Source: [Clostridium] asparagiforme DSM 15981 (GTDB lineage: Bacteria; Bacillota; Clostridia; Lachnospirales; Lachnospiraceae). Taken from it: a stretch of DNA of 64,000 nucleotides. The stretch spans positions 1,054,001 through 1,118,000 of the forward strand of contig CP102272.1 of assembly GCA_025149125.1 (NCBI GenBank). The letters are read 5' to 3'. Made by a program: the position numbers and the translations under genes. The notes under the pieces were generated by a model. It was given only the letters and a program-made list of their open reading frames with translations, was not told the origin of the DNA and ran no database searches. Of this stretch, positions 33,363 to 42,531 are shown piece after piece. Positions within the stretch are counted from its first letter, which is position 1. Every line of letters starts with the position of its first letter.

Positions 33363-34478
33363 ATGAAGAAAAAAATTTCGGTGTTGCTGGCGGCGGCGAT
33401 GGTACTCGGGTTAGCGGGCTGCGCGGGATCGGGCCAGAAGGCGGCTGAGGCACCCGCCGCCACTGAGGCGAAGCAGGAGGAGGCAAAGAAAGAGGAGAGC
33501 GGGAAGGCGGAGGAGAAGCCGGAAGAGAAGAAGGAAACGATCGTGTTGAAATGGGGCGACGCCGCTGTGGAGGGCACGGCGGAGTACGAGGCCAATGAGA
33601 AATTTATCGAGCTGGTTGAGCAGTACACGGACGGTCAGGTGAAGATCGAGTATTACCCCGCCGGCCAGCTGGGCGCGGACGGCGACGTGGTACAGGCCTG
33701 CATGGCCAACACCCTGGAGTTAGCCAAGTGCTCCACGGCCAATCTGTCGGAATTCACCCATATCCTGGATTTCTGCGATTTCCCGGGCATGTTCCGGGAC
33801 ACGGATCACGTGTATGAAGTGCTGAGCTCCGATTTGAGGGACGAGCTTGCCATGCAGGTTTACAGCGAGATCGGCTGTTACCCGGTGACCTTTGACGTGG
33901 ACGGCGGCGCGGCCAGATGGCTGTTCAACTCCAAACGGGATGTAAAGGTTCCGGAGGACGCTTACAATCTGAAGATCCGCACCACAGGCTCCGACATCGA
34001 GATCGCACTCTACGGCGAGTGGGGCATCGGCGCGACGCCAATGGCCTGGCAGGAGCTGTACACCGGTATGGAACAGGGCTCGGTGGACGGCGTGTATGCG
34101 GGCCCGGTGCCGGCATTTACAAACAACTTTACCGAGGTGGCGAAGCACGCCACGGTCCTGACCCTTTCCTTCGGCCCGTCGGTCCGCCTGATGAGCGGCC
34201 AGGCCGTGGAGCAGCTGGGTGGCGTGGAAGGAGAGCTGTTTCAGGCGGTGATGAAGGCTTCCAGGGAATCCGAGCAGATCAAGCGGGAGATGAATGAGAA
34301 GGAAGTGGCTGAGGTTGCGGACAAGATGCGTGAGCAGGGCGTCAGCGTGTACGAACCCACGGCGGAGGAGAGCGTAAAATGGCTGGAATCCTCCAGAGGG
34401 ATCGTTCCCCAGTTCATCGGCGAGGGCAAGACCATTTCCCAGGACCTGTACGACAAAGTCCAGGCTGTTGGGCAGTAG
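33363..34478 (+). CDS. dctP: TRAP transporter substrate-binding lipoprotein (DctP)
   Basis: The 371-residue protein has a lipoprotein signal with LAGC (Cys20) and a long Lys/Glu/Ala linker (about 22-58). The TRAP fold follows: LKWGDAAVEGTAEYEANEKFIELVEQYTDGQVKIEYYPAGQLGADGDVVQ, and later the conserved region LKIRTTGSDIEIALYGEWGIGATPMAWQELYTGMEQGSVDG, which in relatives holds the Arg that binds a carboxylate. The ligand is therefore probably an organic or amino acid. It begins the rightward operon, with an AGGAGGG site. Confidence 0.92.
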   Translation: MKKKISVLLAAAMVLGLAGCAGSGQKAAEAPAATEAKQEEAKKEESGKAEEKPEEKKETIVLKWGDAAVEGTAEYEANEKFIELVEQYTDGQVKIEYYPAGQLGADGDVVQACMANTLELAKCSTANLSEFTHILDFCDFPGMFRDTDHVYEVLSSDLRDELAMQVYSEIGCYPVTFDVDGGAARWLFNSKRDVKVPEDAYNLKIRTTGSDIEIALYGEWGIGATPMAWQELYTGMEQGSVDGVYAGPVPAFTNNFTEVAKHATVLTLSFGPSVRLMSGQAVEQLGGVEGELFQAVMKASRESEQIKREMNEKEVAEVADKMREQGVSVYEPTAEESVKWLESSRGIVPQFIGEGKTISQDLYDKVQAVGQ

Positions 34479-34541
34479 CCGCTTTGGAGGGCGCGGGAGG
34501 CGAAGATTTTCGTCTCCCGGCTTGCATAGGAGGGGGATTTT

Positions 34542-35087
34542 ATGGGAGAGGAACATAAAAATTTGAAAAAAGTGCCGGGGCTTGGCGCCCTGGAGCTGTG
34601 CAGCTCCCTGGCGGAGCGCGTCGGGATCGTGTTGGCCACGGCATCCGGCTTTGTCATGCTGTTTTCCCTGCTGGTGGGGGTCGCTACCAGATGGCTGCCG
34701 TTTATGACCTCCGCCATCTGGTCGGAGGAGATCGCGCGCATGTGTATGCTCTGGCTCACCTCCAACGGGGCTAGCGTGGCCTTCAACCGGCTGGAGCTGG
34801 TGCGGTTCAACCTGCTGACTGACATTATGCCGGAAAAAGTACGGCATCTCCTGGAGATCGTCAGCGACGTTTGCATTCTGATCGTGCTGTGTATCCTGCT
34901 GAAATACGGATACGATATGCTGCTGTTAAAGGCCAAGGTGGAAGCCGCAGCCACTCATATTTCCTATTTCTGGTGGGCGCTGGGGCTTTACATCGGATTT
35001 GTGCTGATGGTTTTCCACGGTGTGAAGTTTCTTGTAAAGCATCTTCTGGAATGTAAAACCGTGTGGAGAGGGGGAGAGACAGCCTGA
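34542..35087 (+). CDS. dctQ: TRAP transporter small membrane subunit (DctQ)
   Basis: The 181-residue protein has four hydrophobic helices after a soluble N-terminus of about 30 residues, the DctQ arrangement. It contains RWLPFMTSAIWSEEIARMCMLWLTSNGASVAFNRLELVRFN, typical of the family (W-x-E-E-x-x-R). Its stop overlaps the next start by one base (TGATG). It links the binding protein and large channel subunit. Confidence 0.88.
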   Translation: MGEEHKNLKKVPGLGALELCSSLAERVGIVLATASGFVMLFSLLVGVATRWLPFMTSAIWSEEIARMCMLWLTSNGASVAFNRLELVRFNLLTDIMPEKVRHLLEIVSDVCILIVLCILLKYGYDMLLLKAKVEAAATHISYFWWALGLYIGFVLMVFHGVKFLVKHLLECKTVWRGGETA

Positions 35088-36370
35088 TGGGAGTTTATTT
35101 GTTTGCATTTTTGTTTTTCTTTATGGCGCTGGGAGTTCCGATCGCCTTTGCCATGGCCATGGGTCTGGCGGCCACGATCCACGTCTGGGGCGGCATCTCC
35201 TTCAGCATGCTGTTCCAGCAGATTTTCCAGGGGATCAACAGCTTTACGTTTATTGCGGTGCCGATGTTTATCCTGGCGGGCGAGCTGATGTCCCGGGTGG
35301 GCATCATCGACGACATCCTGCTGCTGTGCCGGGTGGTCATGGGCTGGGTGCCCGGCAGCCTGGCCAACGCCAATATTGTGGCCTCCATGTTTTTCGCCGG
35401 CGTGTCTGGCTCTGCGGTGGCCGACACCTCGGCTATCGGCGGCGCTCTGATCCCGGCCATGGTCAAGGAGGGGTATGACGACGATTTCTCAGTGGCCGTT
35501 ACGGCCAGCTCCTCGGTGATCGGGCCTATTATACCGCCCAGCATCGGCATGGTGCTCTACGGCGCCACCCTGGGCACGTCCATATCGGCCATGTTCATGG
35601 GCGGACTGGTTCCGGGAATCCTCCTGGGGCTGGGGCTGATGATACCGGCCACCTATTTGAGCATCAAGCGCAAATATCCGCGCAATACGGAAAAATACAC
35701 GCCAAAGCAGATTGCCCACGCTTTCGTGCGGGCTATCCCCGCCCTTCTCATGCCCGTGATCATTCTGGGCGGCATCCTCGGCGGCGTGTGTTCGCCCACG
35801 GAGGCGGCTTCGGTGGCGATTTTATATTCCATCATTGTGGGCGTATTTTATTACCGCTCGCTGAATCTGAAAATCCTGATTGACTGCATGGTGAAGGCGA
35901 TGATTCAGTCGGGGGCCGTGCTGCTGATCGCGGCGGTGGCCTGCCCGGTGGGCTGGCTGGTGGCTATGGGGAAGGTGCCGGTGATCCTGGCGGCCTTTAT
36001 CACCTCCATCACCTCCAACAAGTTTGTTGTGCTGCTCCTGATCAATATCTTCCTGCTGATCCTGGGCTGCGGCATCGACGCAAATGTAAGCCTTTTGATC
36101 TTTGCGCCGATTCTGGCCCCCCTGGCCGTGTCCATGGGAGTCCATCCCATCCATTTTGCAATCATCTTTATTTTAAATATTACCATCGGCCTGGCCACGC
36201 CGCCTTACGGCGTATGCCTGTTCATCGGAAGCAGTATCGCCAAAATACCCTTGTCCCGCACCATGAAGGCGGTGATTCCGTTCTGCCTGGTGGAGATTTT
36301 GGTGCTGTTGCTGACCACCTACGTTCCCGCGATTGCGCTGGCGGTGCCAAGGATGCTGGGGCTGGTTTAG
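35087..36370 (+). CDS. dctM: TRAP transporter large permease (DctM)
   Basis: About 427 residues and twelve or so helices. The start is the ATG at 35087 behind GGGGGAGAG; an in-frame ATG at 35063 lies within dctQ. Family motifs include MFIAVPMFILAGELM-like TFIAVPMFILAGELMSR, GVSGSAVADTSAIG and PPSIGMVLYG. It is the Na+-coupled channel of the importer. The complete P-Q-M set argues for an active uptake system serving the enzymes that follow. Confidence 0.93.
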   Translation: MGVYLFAFLFFFMALGVPIAFAMAMGLAATIHVWGGISFSMLFQQIFQGINSFTFIAVPMFILAGELMSRVGIIDDILLLCRVVMGWVPGSLANANIVASMFFAGVSGSAVADTSAIGGALIPAMVKEGYDDDFSVAVTASSSVIGPIIPPSIGMVLYGATLGTSISAMFMGGLVPGILLGLGLMIPATYLSIKRKYPRNTEKYTPKQIAHAFVRAIPALLMPVIILGGILGGVCSPTEAASVAILYSIIVGVFYYRSLNLKILIDCMVKAMIQSGAVLLIAAVACPVGWLVAMGKVPVILAAFITSITSNKFVVLLLINIFLLILGCGIDANVSLLIFAPILAPLAVSMGVHPIHFAIIFILNITIGLATPPYGVCLFIGSSIAKIPLSRTMKAVIPFCLVEILVLLLTTYVPAIALAVPRMLGLV

Positions 36371-36407
36371 GGGACATGAAATTTTACAGAGAAGAGAGGA
36401 AAATGCT

Positions 36408-36899
36408 ATGTCATTGATAGAAAGCCGTTTAGAAGATCTGGGCCTGCGCCTGCCGGAGCCGCCGGTACCGGTGGCGGCGTACCTGCCGTCCGTGGTGTTC
36501 AGCAACAATCTGGTGTACGTGTCCGGCCAGGACTGCCGCAAGGACGGACAGCTGCTCTATAAGGGGAAGCTGGGAAGCGATCTGACGGTGGATCAGGGGA
36601 AGGAGTGCGCGCGCCAGTCCATGTGCAACTGCCTGGCAGCCCTCAAATACAGCATCGGGGATCTGGACCGGGTGAAACGCGTCGTCAAGGTGCTGGGCTT
36701 TGTGGCCAGCGCTCCGGGCTTCGGCGAGCAGCCCTATGTGCTCAACGGGGCTTCGGAGCTGCTGATCGACATTTTCGGGGATATGGGAAAACACGCCAGG
36801 GCGGCCCTGGGGATCAACGAGCTGCCTTTCGGAACCCCGGTGGAGATCGAGATGATTGTGGAACTGAAAGAAGGCGGAGAAAATGTACATACGGCTTGA
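36408..36899 (+). CDS. RidA/YjgF-family enamine/imine deaminase
   Basis: The 163-residue protein is the longer RidA type (about 150 residues, YjgH/TdcF-like), with LVYVSGQDCRKDG, ALGINELPFGTPVEIEMIVEL and a conserved Arg in HARAALG that binds carboxylates. RidA proteins hydrolyse reactive enamine/imine products of PLP enzymes. The presence of two PLP enzymes in these operons makes that a natural role. It starts behind AGAGAGGA and overlaps the next gene by 17 bases. Confidence 0.87.
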   Translation: MSLIESRLEDLGLRLPEPPVPVAAYLPSVVFSNNLVYVSGQDCRKDGQLLYKGKLGSDLTVDQGKECARQSMCNCLAALKYSIGDLDRVKRVVKVLGFVASAPGFGEQPYVLNGASELLIDIFGDMGKHARAALGINELPFGTPVEIEMIVELKEGGENVHTA

Positions 36900-37629
36900 G
36901 AAAGGGATTTATATGGTAGCGGGCGGCAGCGGCGGCCCGGGAATTTCCAATTATAAGGACTGCAACGTCTATCTCGTGGAGGGGGAGCGGGACGCGTTTC
37001 TCATTGACGGTGGAAGCGGAATGGACACGGGACGGATCATTGAAAATATCCGGGAGACCGGCTGTCCCGCGGAAAAGATTACCCACATGTTTGTGACCCA
37101 TGCCCACGGGGATCACGGAGGCGGAATTCAGGATTACCGGGCGTACATTCCGGGGATGAAGGTGTACGCCTCCGCGGGGGAAGCCAGGCTTCTGGAAAAC
37201 GGAACCGAGGAGGAGCTGGGGCTGACGGCCGCCAAACACAAGGGCGCCTATCCTCAGGACTATGTGTACAAGCACTGTCAGGTGGACCGCCGGGTTGAGG
37301 ACGGGGAACTGTTTCCGGCGGGGGACGCCGTAATCCGTGCGGTGACGCTGCCCGGCCACAGTGTCGAGTCCGTCTGTTATCTGGTGGACAAGGACAAAAA
37401 ACGTTACCTGTTCAGCGGGGACAGCGTTTACTTAAACGGCGCGCTGAGCCTGATCAACTGCTACGGCTCCACCATGGAAGGGTACCGGCAGAATATCGGC
37501 AAGCTGGCCGGGCTGAACGTGGAGGCGTTGATCCCGTCCCATTTCAGGCTGACCCTTTCAGGCGGCCAGGCCCATATCGACAAGGCCGTTGAGGCGCTGC
37601 GCTGTTCGTCGCTCCCGCCCATGATGTGA
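36883..37629 (+). CDS. Metallo-beta-lactamase-fold hydrolase
   Basis: This 248-residue protein has HAHGDH (His73, His75, Asp77, His78), LPGHSVESVCY, FSGDSVYL and a terminal IPSHFRL with the last His. The compact size fits hydroxyacylglutathione hydrolase or lactonase-like enzymes. No signal peptide. It overlaps the RidA gene and precedes an amidohydrolase, so a ring-opening or thioester step in the pathway is plausible. Confidence 0.85.
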   Translation: MYIRLEKGIYMVAGGSGGPGISNYKDCNVYLVEGERDAFLIDGGSGMDTGRIIENIRETGCPAEKITHMFVTHAHGDHGGGIQDYRAYIPGMKVYASAGEARLLENGTEEELGLTAAKHKGAYPQDYVYKHCQVDRRVEDGELFPAGDAVIRAVTLPGHSVESVCYLVDKDKKRYLFSGDSVYLNGALSLINCYGSTMEGYRQNIGKLAGLNVEALIPSHFRLTLSGGQAHIDKAVEALRCSSLPPMM

Positions 37630-37649
37630 CGGAGGAAGGAGAGAATACC

Positions 37650-38870
37650 ATGAAACTGATCATTGCAAGGCATCTGATTCCGTGTACCGGGGGAAGGGCG
37701 CAGGTGGCGGAAACCGAAACCGGGATTCTCATTGAAAGCGGCCTGATCCGGCGGGTGGACCGACTGGAAGCCTTTGAGGAAGAGCGAAGGGGCGGAAAGG
37801 TTGAGATTATCGACGCCGGGGACAGCTATGTGCTGCCGGGGCTGATCGACGCCCACCTGCATCTGAGCTTCAGCTCCAGCGCCCAGCCGTTGGACCAGCT
37901 CTATGGGGACGACGAGGCCACGGTGCTGCTGCGCATGGTGCGGGCGGCGCAGATGGAGCTGAGAAGCGGCGTGACCACGGTGCGGGACAGCGGCTCTAAA
38001 GGAATGTCCATTTTGCAGCTGCGGGATTTCATCCGCAGGGGAGAACTGGAAGGGCCGGATATTCTGGCGGCCGGGATGCCGCTCACCATCACGGGGGGAC
38101 ACTGCAATTTCTGCGGTCTGGAGTGCGACTCCAGGGAGGAGGCGGTGAAGGCGGTCCGGCTCCTGTGCAAGCAGGGAGTGGACTACATCAAGGTGATGGT
38201 GTCCGGGGGAAATATGACGCCGGGCAGCGATTCCCTGATCGACCAGTACGACCAGGACACCCTGAAGGCCATCGTCTGCGAGGCCCATGAGCGGGGGAAG
38301 AAGGTGTCCGGGCACGTCCACAGCGTGATCGGGGTGGAAAATGCGGTGGAGGCCGGGTTTGACACCTTGGAGCACTGCAGCTTCAAAACGCCTGAGGGCG
38401 CGGATTACCGGGAAGAGCTGGCGGCGAAAATGCGGGAGAAGCACATTGCGGTGAACCCGGCCATGGGCAAGGCCTACGTCCTGCCGCCCGAGGAGGCCGC
38501 TCCCCTGCCGGACAAGGTGGCCATGTGGGGCGCGTTCCAGAAGAGCCGGTTCGACACCACCGAGGCCATGTACCGGGCTGGGGTTAAGATCATCGCGGGC
38601 ACGGACGCGGGCTGCAAGAACACCAGATTCGACGAGTTCTACCTGACGCTGAATCTGCTGCACGAGAAGGTGCACATGACAAAAGAGGATGTGCTGCTCT
38701 CAGCCACGGCCAGGGCGGCCGACGCGCTTGGCATCAGCCATCTCGCAGGCGCGGTGGAGGCAGGGCGGCAGGCGGATCTCCTGTTTGTGAAGGGAAATCC
38801 CCTGGACAATCTGCTGAATCTGAAGCAGCCGGAGATGGTGCTTAAGAGAGGGAAGAGGGTGAGGCTGTGA
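37650..38870 (+). CDS. Amidohydrolase-family metal-dependent hydrolase
   Basis: About 406 residues. Metal motifs: DAHLHL near 61-66, a Lys in DYIKVMVSGG that may be carbamylated, His in GHVHS and EHCSF, and Asp in AGTDAG. These place it with imidazolonepropionase/prolidase-like amidohydrolases. The start is the ATG at 37650 with GGAGGAAGGAGAG upstream. Likely reaction: hydrolysis of a cyclic or linear amide (for example an N-acyl or Xaa-Pro compound); the exact substrate is not visible. Confidence 0.87.
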   Translation: MKLIIARHLIPCTGGRAQVAETETGILIESGLIRRVDRLEAFEEERRGGKVEIIDAGDSYVLPGLIDAHLHLSFSSSAQPLDQLYGDDEATVLLRMVRAAQMELRSGVTTVRDSGSKGMSILQLRDFIRRGELEGPDILAAGMPLTITGGHCNFCGLECDSREEAVKAVRLLCKQGVDYIKVMVSGGNMTPGSDSLIDQYDQDTLKAIVCEAHERGKKVSGHVHSVIGVENAVEAGFDTLEHCSFKTPEGADYREELAAKMREKHIAVNPAMGKAYVLPPEEAAPLPDKVAMWGAFQKSRFDTTEAMYRAGVKIIAGTDAGCKNTRFDEFYLTLNLLHEKVHMTKEDVLLSATARAADALGISHLAGAVEAGRQADLLFVKGNPLDNLLNLKQPEMVLKRGKRVRL

Positions 38871-40069
38871 TGGCGGAGATGGAAAAGACGCTGGAGGAAT
38901 ACCGCAGGCTGCTCCCGGCTGCGGAGAAATACATCTATATGAACTCAGCGGGCTGCGGTCCCCTTCCCATGCCGGTTTTGGAGCGGATGGAGGGCGTGTT
39001 CCGGCGGATGGCTCTGGAGGGCCAGGTGAACGTGGAAATCCACGGCTGGCTCAAGGAGATGCTGGAGGAGATTCGGGCGGAGGTGGCTGCGTTTATCAAC
39101 GCAAAGCCCGGGGAAATCTTTTTTGTCCGCTGCATCGCGGAAGGTTTGAACACGATTTCCCGGATGTACGGCTGGGAGCCGGGGGATGAGATTCTCATCA
39201 GTGACCAGGAGAATCCGGCCTCCATTCTGCCGTTTTTCGCCGTGGAGCCCATTTTCGGCACCAGGACCGCCACCTTCTGCGGTCTGGGGAACCAGGAACA
39301 GATCATGGAACAGTTCAAGAGCGCTTTAAATGGGCGGACGCGGATGACGGTGATCAGCCATGTGTTCCACACCAACGGTACCGCTGTCCCGGCGGCGGAA
39401 ATCTGCCGGGAGGCGGAGGCGCGGGGGGTGATCACCGTGCTGGACGGGGCTCAGGCGGCGGGCAATATCGACATCGACGTGCGGGAAATCGGGTGCAGCT
39501 TCTATCTGCTCTCCTGCCACAAATGGCTCTGCGGGCCCGAGGGCGTGGCTGCGGTCTACATCCGGGAGGACCGGATTCGGGAGGCCAGGGTGCCCTTCGG
39601 GGGCGTTGGGATGCAGGATTCCTTCGATATTGCGGAGCATACCATTCAGATGAAGCCGGACGCCGGAAGATTCGAGTACGGCGGACGCCATACGCCCATG
39701 TACGCGGCATTTTCGGAATCCATCCGCTTTGCCCGGGAGATCGGCACGGAGCGGATCAGGAGGCGCACGGGGGAGCTTCACCGCTACTGCCGGAAGGTAT
39801 TCGCGGAGCGGGTGCCCTGGGCGGAGATACTCTCGCCTGAGGATGAACGCTTAAGAACCGCCATTTTCGCGTTCCATATTCCGGGGGCGGATCACCGGGA
39901 GCTGGTGAGACGGGCGTGGGAGGACTGCGGCATCATCATCCAGTGGCGGATCGTGGACCTGGTGACGGGAAAGGAGGGCGTGCGGGTTTCGCTGAACTGG
40001 TTTATCCGCGAGGAGGAAATCGACCGGCTGGCGGAGGAAATCGTCACGCTGACGGGGGAAGGCTTATGA
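38870..40069 (+). CDS. Class V aminotransferase / cysteine desulfurase-like PLP enzyme
   Basis: About 399 residues. The PLP lysine is Lys218 in LLSCHKWLCGPEGVAAVYI. VLDGAQAAGNIDIDV supplies the Asp that binds the pyridine nitrogen, and YMNSAGCGPLPMPVLERM opens the protein as in the isopenicillin-N epimerase group. No active-site Cys loop for desulfuration is apparent, so it is more likely an epimerase, lyase or transaminase of an amino acid. Its start overlaps the upstream stop (TGATG). Confidence 0.85.
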   Translation: MAEMEKTLEEYRRLLPAAEKYIYMNSAGCGPLPMPVLERMEGVFRRMALEGQVNVEIHGWLKEMLEEIRAEVAAFINAKPGEIFFVRCIAEGLNTISRMYGWEPGDEILISDQENPASILPFFAVEPIFGTRTATFCGLGNQEQIMEQFKSALNGRTRMTVISHVFHTNGTAVPAAEICREAEARGVITVLDGAQAAGNIDIDVREIGCSFYLLSCHKWLCGPEGVAAVYIREDRIREARVPFGGVGMQDSFDIAEHTIQMKPDAGRFEYGGRHTPMYAAFSESIRFAREIGTERIRRRTGELHRYCRKVFAERVPWAEILSPEDERLRTAIFAFHIPGADHRELVRRAWEDCGIIIQWRIVDLVTGKEGVRVSLNWFIREEEIDRLAEEIVTLTGEGL

Positions 40070-41232
40070 GCGTTTATACGGTTTCGATTGTGCGCGGGGA
40101 CGATGTAGAGCGCCAGGTGCGGGAGGCGGTGAACCTTCTGGGGGGCATGGAGCGGTTTGTAAGGCCCGGGGCCCGGGTGCTGGTCAAACCCAATATGACC
40201 GGCCCCGCTTCCTATGAAAAAGGAGTCACCACCAACCCGGCTGTGGTGGAGGCTCTGGCGCGGATGGCCCTTGAGACCGGGGCGGGCGCGGTGGACATCG
40301 GGGACGGGACCGGCTCGGTCCACATCGGCAGCCTGAAGGTGCTGGAGCTCTGCGGTATGGCGGAGGTTGCCGGGCGGCTCGGCTGTGGATTGGTGGACTT
40401 AAACAAGGGCGAGTGCGTCAAAATCCCGGTGGAGGGCGGGCTGATTCTGGACCATGTGATGGTGAACCGGAATTTCCTGGAGTACGACGCCGTGATCAAC
40501 GTGCCGGTGTTGAAGACCCATTTCATCACAGAGGTGAGTCTGGGGATGAAGAATATGAAGGGGTGTATCCCGCCTTCTGAGAAGCGAAGGTTTCACGACG
40601 TGGGCGTCAATATGGCGGTGGCGGATTTGAACAAGGCAGCGCGGACCGCGCTGACGGTGATGGACGGCACGGTGGCCGGAGAAGGGCTGGGGCCCAAGGA
40701 GGGCAGGCCGGTGGGATTTAAGACCGTGCTGGCCGGGGCAAATGTGCTGGCGGTGGATATGACCGCGGCGGCTGTGATGGGATTTGTGCCGGAGGAAATC
40801 GAGCATATCCGCATGGCGGCGGAGCACGGTCTGGGACCGGTGGCTTCCGGGGAAATACAGGTGGTGGGAGAGCCGGTGGAAGCAGTCAGGCGGAAATTTC
40901 TGCCCGCGGTTCCCGCCATGCCGGACTCGGACAGGGCCAGGATCATCAATTACCAGGCGTGCAGCGGCTGTATGGGGGCGGCCGCCATCGCCGTCAGCCG
41001 TCTGACGGATATGGGATTTTTTGAGGCATGGAGCGGCGAAAGGCTGACGCTTGTGATCGGGACGAAGGTTCCCGCGGGGGTGGAAGCGGAGCCGGATACA
41101 TTTCTCCTGGGAAACTGCGCGGTGAGAAAGCAGGACGGGGAGCGGGTGATCCGGGGCTGCGCGCCGTCGGCGCTGGACGTGGCCAATATGATCCTGGATT
41201 ACTACAGGATCACCGCGAGGCCGTATGTGTAG
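40066..41232 (+). CDS. DUF362-domain protein
   Basis: The 388-residue protein carries the DUF362 core: VLVKPNMTG, VTTNPAVVEALARMA, VINVPVLKTHFITEVSLGMKNMKG and LTVMDGTVAGEGLGP. Many relatives have a C-terminal 4Fe-4S ferredoxin; here only one pair (Cys299 and Cys302, CSGC) and two later Cys remain, so a typical ferredoxin is missing. The family function is unknown; some members act in reductive or racemising steps. It starts behind GGGGGAAG with an ATGA overlap. Confidence 0.83.
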   Translation: MSVYTVSIVRGDDVERQVREAVNLLGGMERFVRPGARVLVKPNMTGPASYEKGVTTNPAVVEALARMALETGAGAVDIGDGTGSVHIGSLKVLELCGMAEVAGRLGCGLVDLNKGECVKIPVEGGLILDHVMVNRNFLEYDAVINVPVLKTHFITEVSLGMKNMKGCIPPSEKRRFHDVGVNMAVADLNKAARTALTVMDGTVAGEGLGPKEGRPVGFKTVLAGANVLAVDMTAAAVMGFVPEEIEHIRMAAEHGLGPVASGEIQVVGEPVEAVRRKFLPAVPAMPDSDRARIINYQACSGCMGAAAIAVSRLTDMGFFEAWSGERLTLVIGTKVPAGVEAEPDTFLLGNCAVRKQDGERVIRGCAPSALDVANMILDYYRITARPYV

Positions 41233-41242
41233 GGGGAACGAG

Positions 41243-42397
41243 ATGGAGATGGATGAAGATATCCGCCTGTTGCAGCGGCTGGTGGCGATCCCCAGCGTGT
41301 CCGGGGCGGAACAGGCTATAGGGGACGCTGTTGAGGCGGAATTTCGGAACATGGGTCTGGAAGTGGAGCGGTATGAGATCGGGAACGGACGGCCTGTGGT
41401 ATTGGGGATCCTGCGGGGAGGCCGTCCGGGACCGGCGCTGCTCTTTGACGGGCACACGGACACCCATCCGGTGGAGGATTACCTGGGAGACCCTTTTGAA
41501 CCGCGGATTGAAGATGGCAGGCTCTACGGGCGGGGGGCCGTGGACATGAAGGGTGGACTGGCCGCCATGATGCGGGCGGCGGGAAGGCTGAAAAGCTGCC
41601 GGGAGAAGCTGGCGGGCAGTCTGATCGTGGCCGCAGTGCCGGACGAGGAGCTGTTGAGCCAGGGCACCGCGTTTTTGGCGGAACTGGGCGTGAAGGCCCA
41701 GGCGGGCATCGTGGGAGAACCCACCGGGTTGAAAATCGGCCGGGCCATGCGCGGGGTGACCCACATCGATCTCACGGTTACGGGCACTCCAAAGCATACG
41801 TCTTCCTGGAGCGGTGATGAGAACGCTATCGTGCAGATGGGGAAGATTCTGGCGGCCCTGGACCGGGAGCTGCCGGAGCGGTATGAGAGACGGCGGCAGG
41901 AGCTGCTTGGTACGCCGCTCTTTAACGTGGGGCTGATCCGGGGCGGCGGGAAGCCCAACGTGGTGGCCCGGGAGTGCACGGCCACGCTGTTGAGGCGGGA
42001 TTTACCGGGGGAAGTTCCGGAGATGGTGTTTGGGGAACTGCTGGAGATTGCGGAGAAAGCGGCAAGCGGGGCCTGCAAGGTCAGCGTGGCGGAAAGCCCG
42101 ATCCAGAGGCGGCCGGGAGGCGGGAAACGCCTGCCCATGGAGGTGGAGCCGGGGAGCCGGATCGTGGAGGTGCTGAAGCACAGCGCCAGACAGGTGACGG
42201 GGGCTGAGGCGGAGGACGGCATGGTGCCGTTTTGGTGCGACGCCTCGATTCTGACCAATGAGGCGGGAATTCCAACCGTGGTTTTCGGGCCGGGGGATAT
42301 CGCCTGCGCCCATTCCCGGGAGGAGTGGATTGATCTGAAGCAGTACCGGGATTGTATTGAGATATATGAGCGGGCTGCGCTTGGGTTTTTGGGATAG
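41243..42397 (+). CDS. M20-family metallopeptidase (ArgE/DapE type), second copy
   Basis: About 384 residues with FDGHTDTH (His71, Asp73), YGRGAVDMKGG, VPDEELLSQG, GEPTGL and a late His in CAHSREE. It is related to the M20 enzyme at the head of the divergent operon (shared GEPT, THIDLTVTGTP and DASI patterns) but clearly different. It closes the rightward operon. The ATG at 41243 follows AGGGGGAA; ATG at 41249 is possible. The pair likely deacylates or cleaves the imported N-acyl or dipeptide compound. Confidence 0.88.
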   Translation: MEMDEDIRLLQRLVAIPSVSGAEQAIGDAVEAEFRNMGLEVERYEIGNGRPVVLGILRGGRPGPALLFDGHTDTHPVEDYLGDPFEPRIEDGRLYGRGAVDMKGGLAAMMRAAGRLKSCREKLAGSLIVAAVPDEELLSQGTAFLAELGVKAQAGIVGEPTGLKIGRAMRGVTHIDLTVTGTPKHTSSWSGDENAIVQMGKILAALDRELPERYERRRQELLGTPLFNVGLIRGGGKPNVVARECTATLLRRDLPGEVPEMVFGELLEIAEKAASGACKVSVAESPIQRRPGGGKRLPMEVEPGSRIVEVLKHSARQVTGAEAEDGMVPFWCDASILTNEAGIPTVVFGPGDIACAHSREEWIDLKQYRDCIEIYERAALGFLG

Positions 42398-42450
42398 CGG
42401 GGAATGTTTGTATACTGTGGTTTTTGGGAAGCAGGTGGCAGACACGACAA

Positions 42451-42497
42451 ACGCCCCGCAGGGCGGCACAAAAATGTGCCGCGCCTGCGGGGCGTCC
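42451..42497 (-). terminator. Strong terminator between the M20 gene and the acidic lipoprotein
   Basis: ACGCCCCGCAGG...GGCACA pairs over about 20 bases with TGTGCCG...CCTGCGGGGCGT around AAAA. On the minus strand it ends in GTTTGTC, weak as a T run, but the position suits ending the leftward lipoprotein transcript, and perhaps the rightward operon too. Confidence 0.7.
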
Positions 42498-42531
42498 GCT
42501 GTTTCATATGTTCGTGTTTCCCGTCTGCGGA

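Noticed and set aside
37461..38675. 404-codon minus-strand frame opposite the amidohydrolase
   Set aside because: Antisense shadow; the plus-strand gene has all metal-binding motifs and a strong ribosome site.
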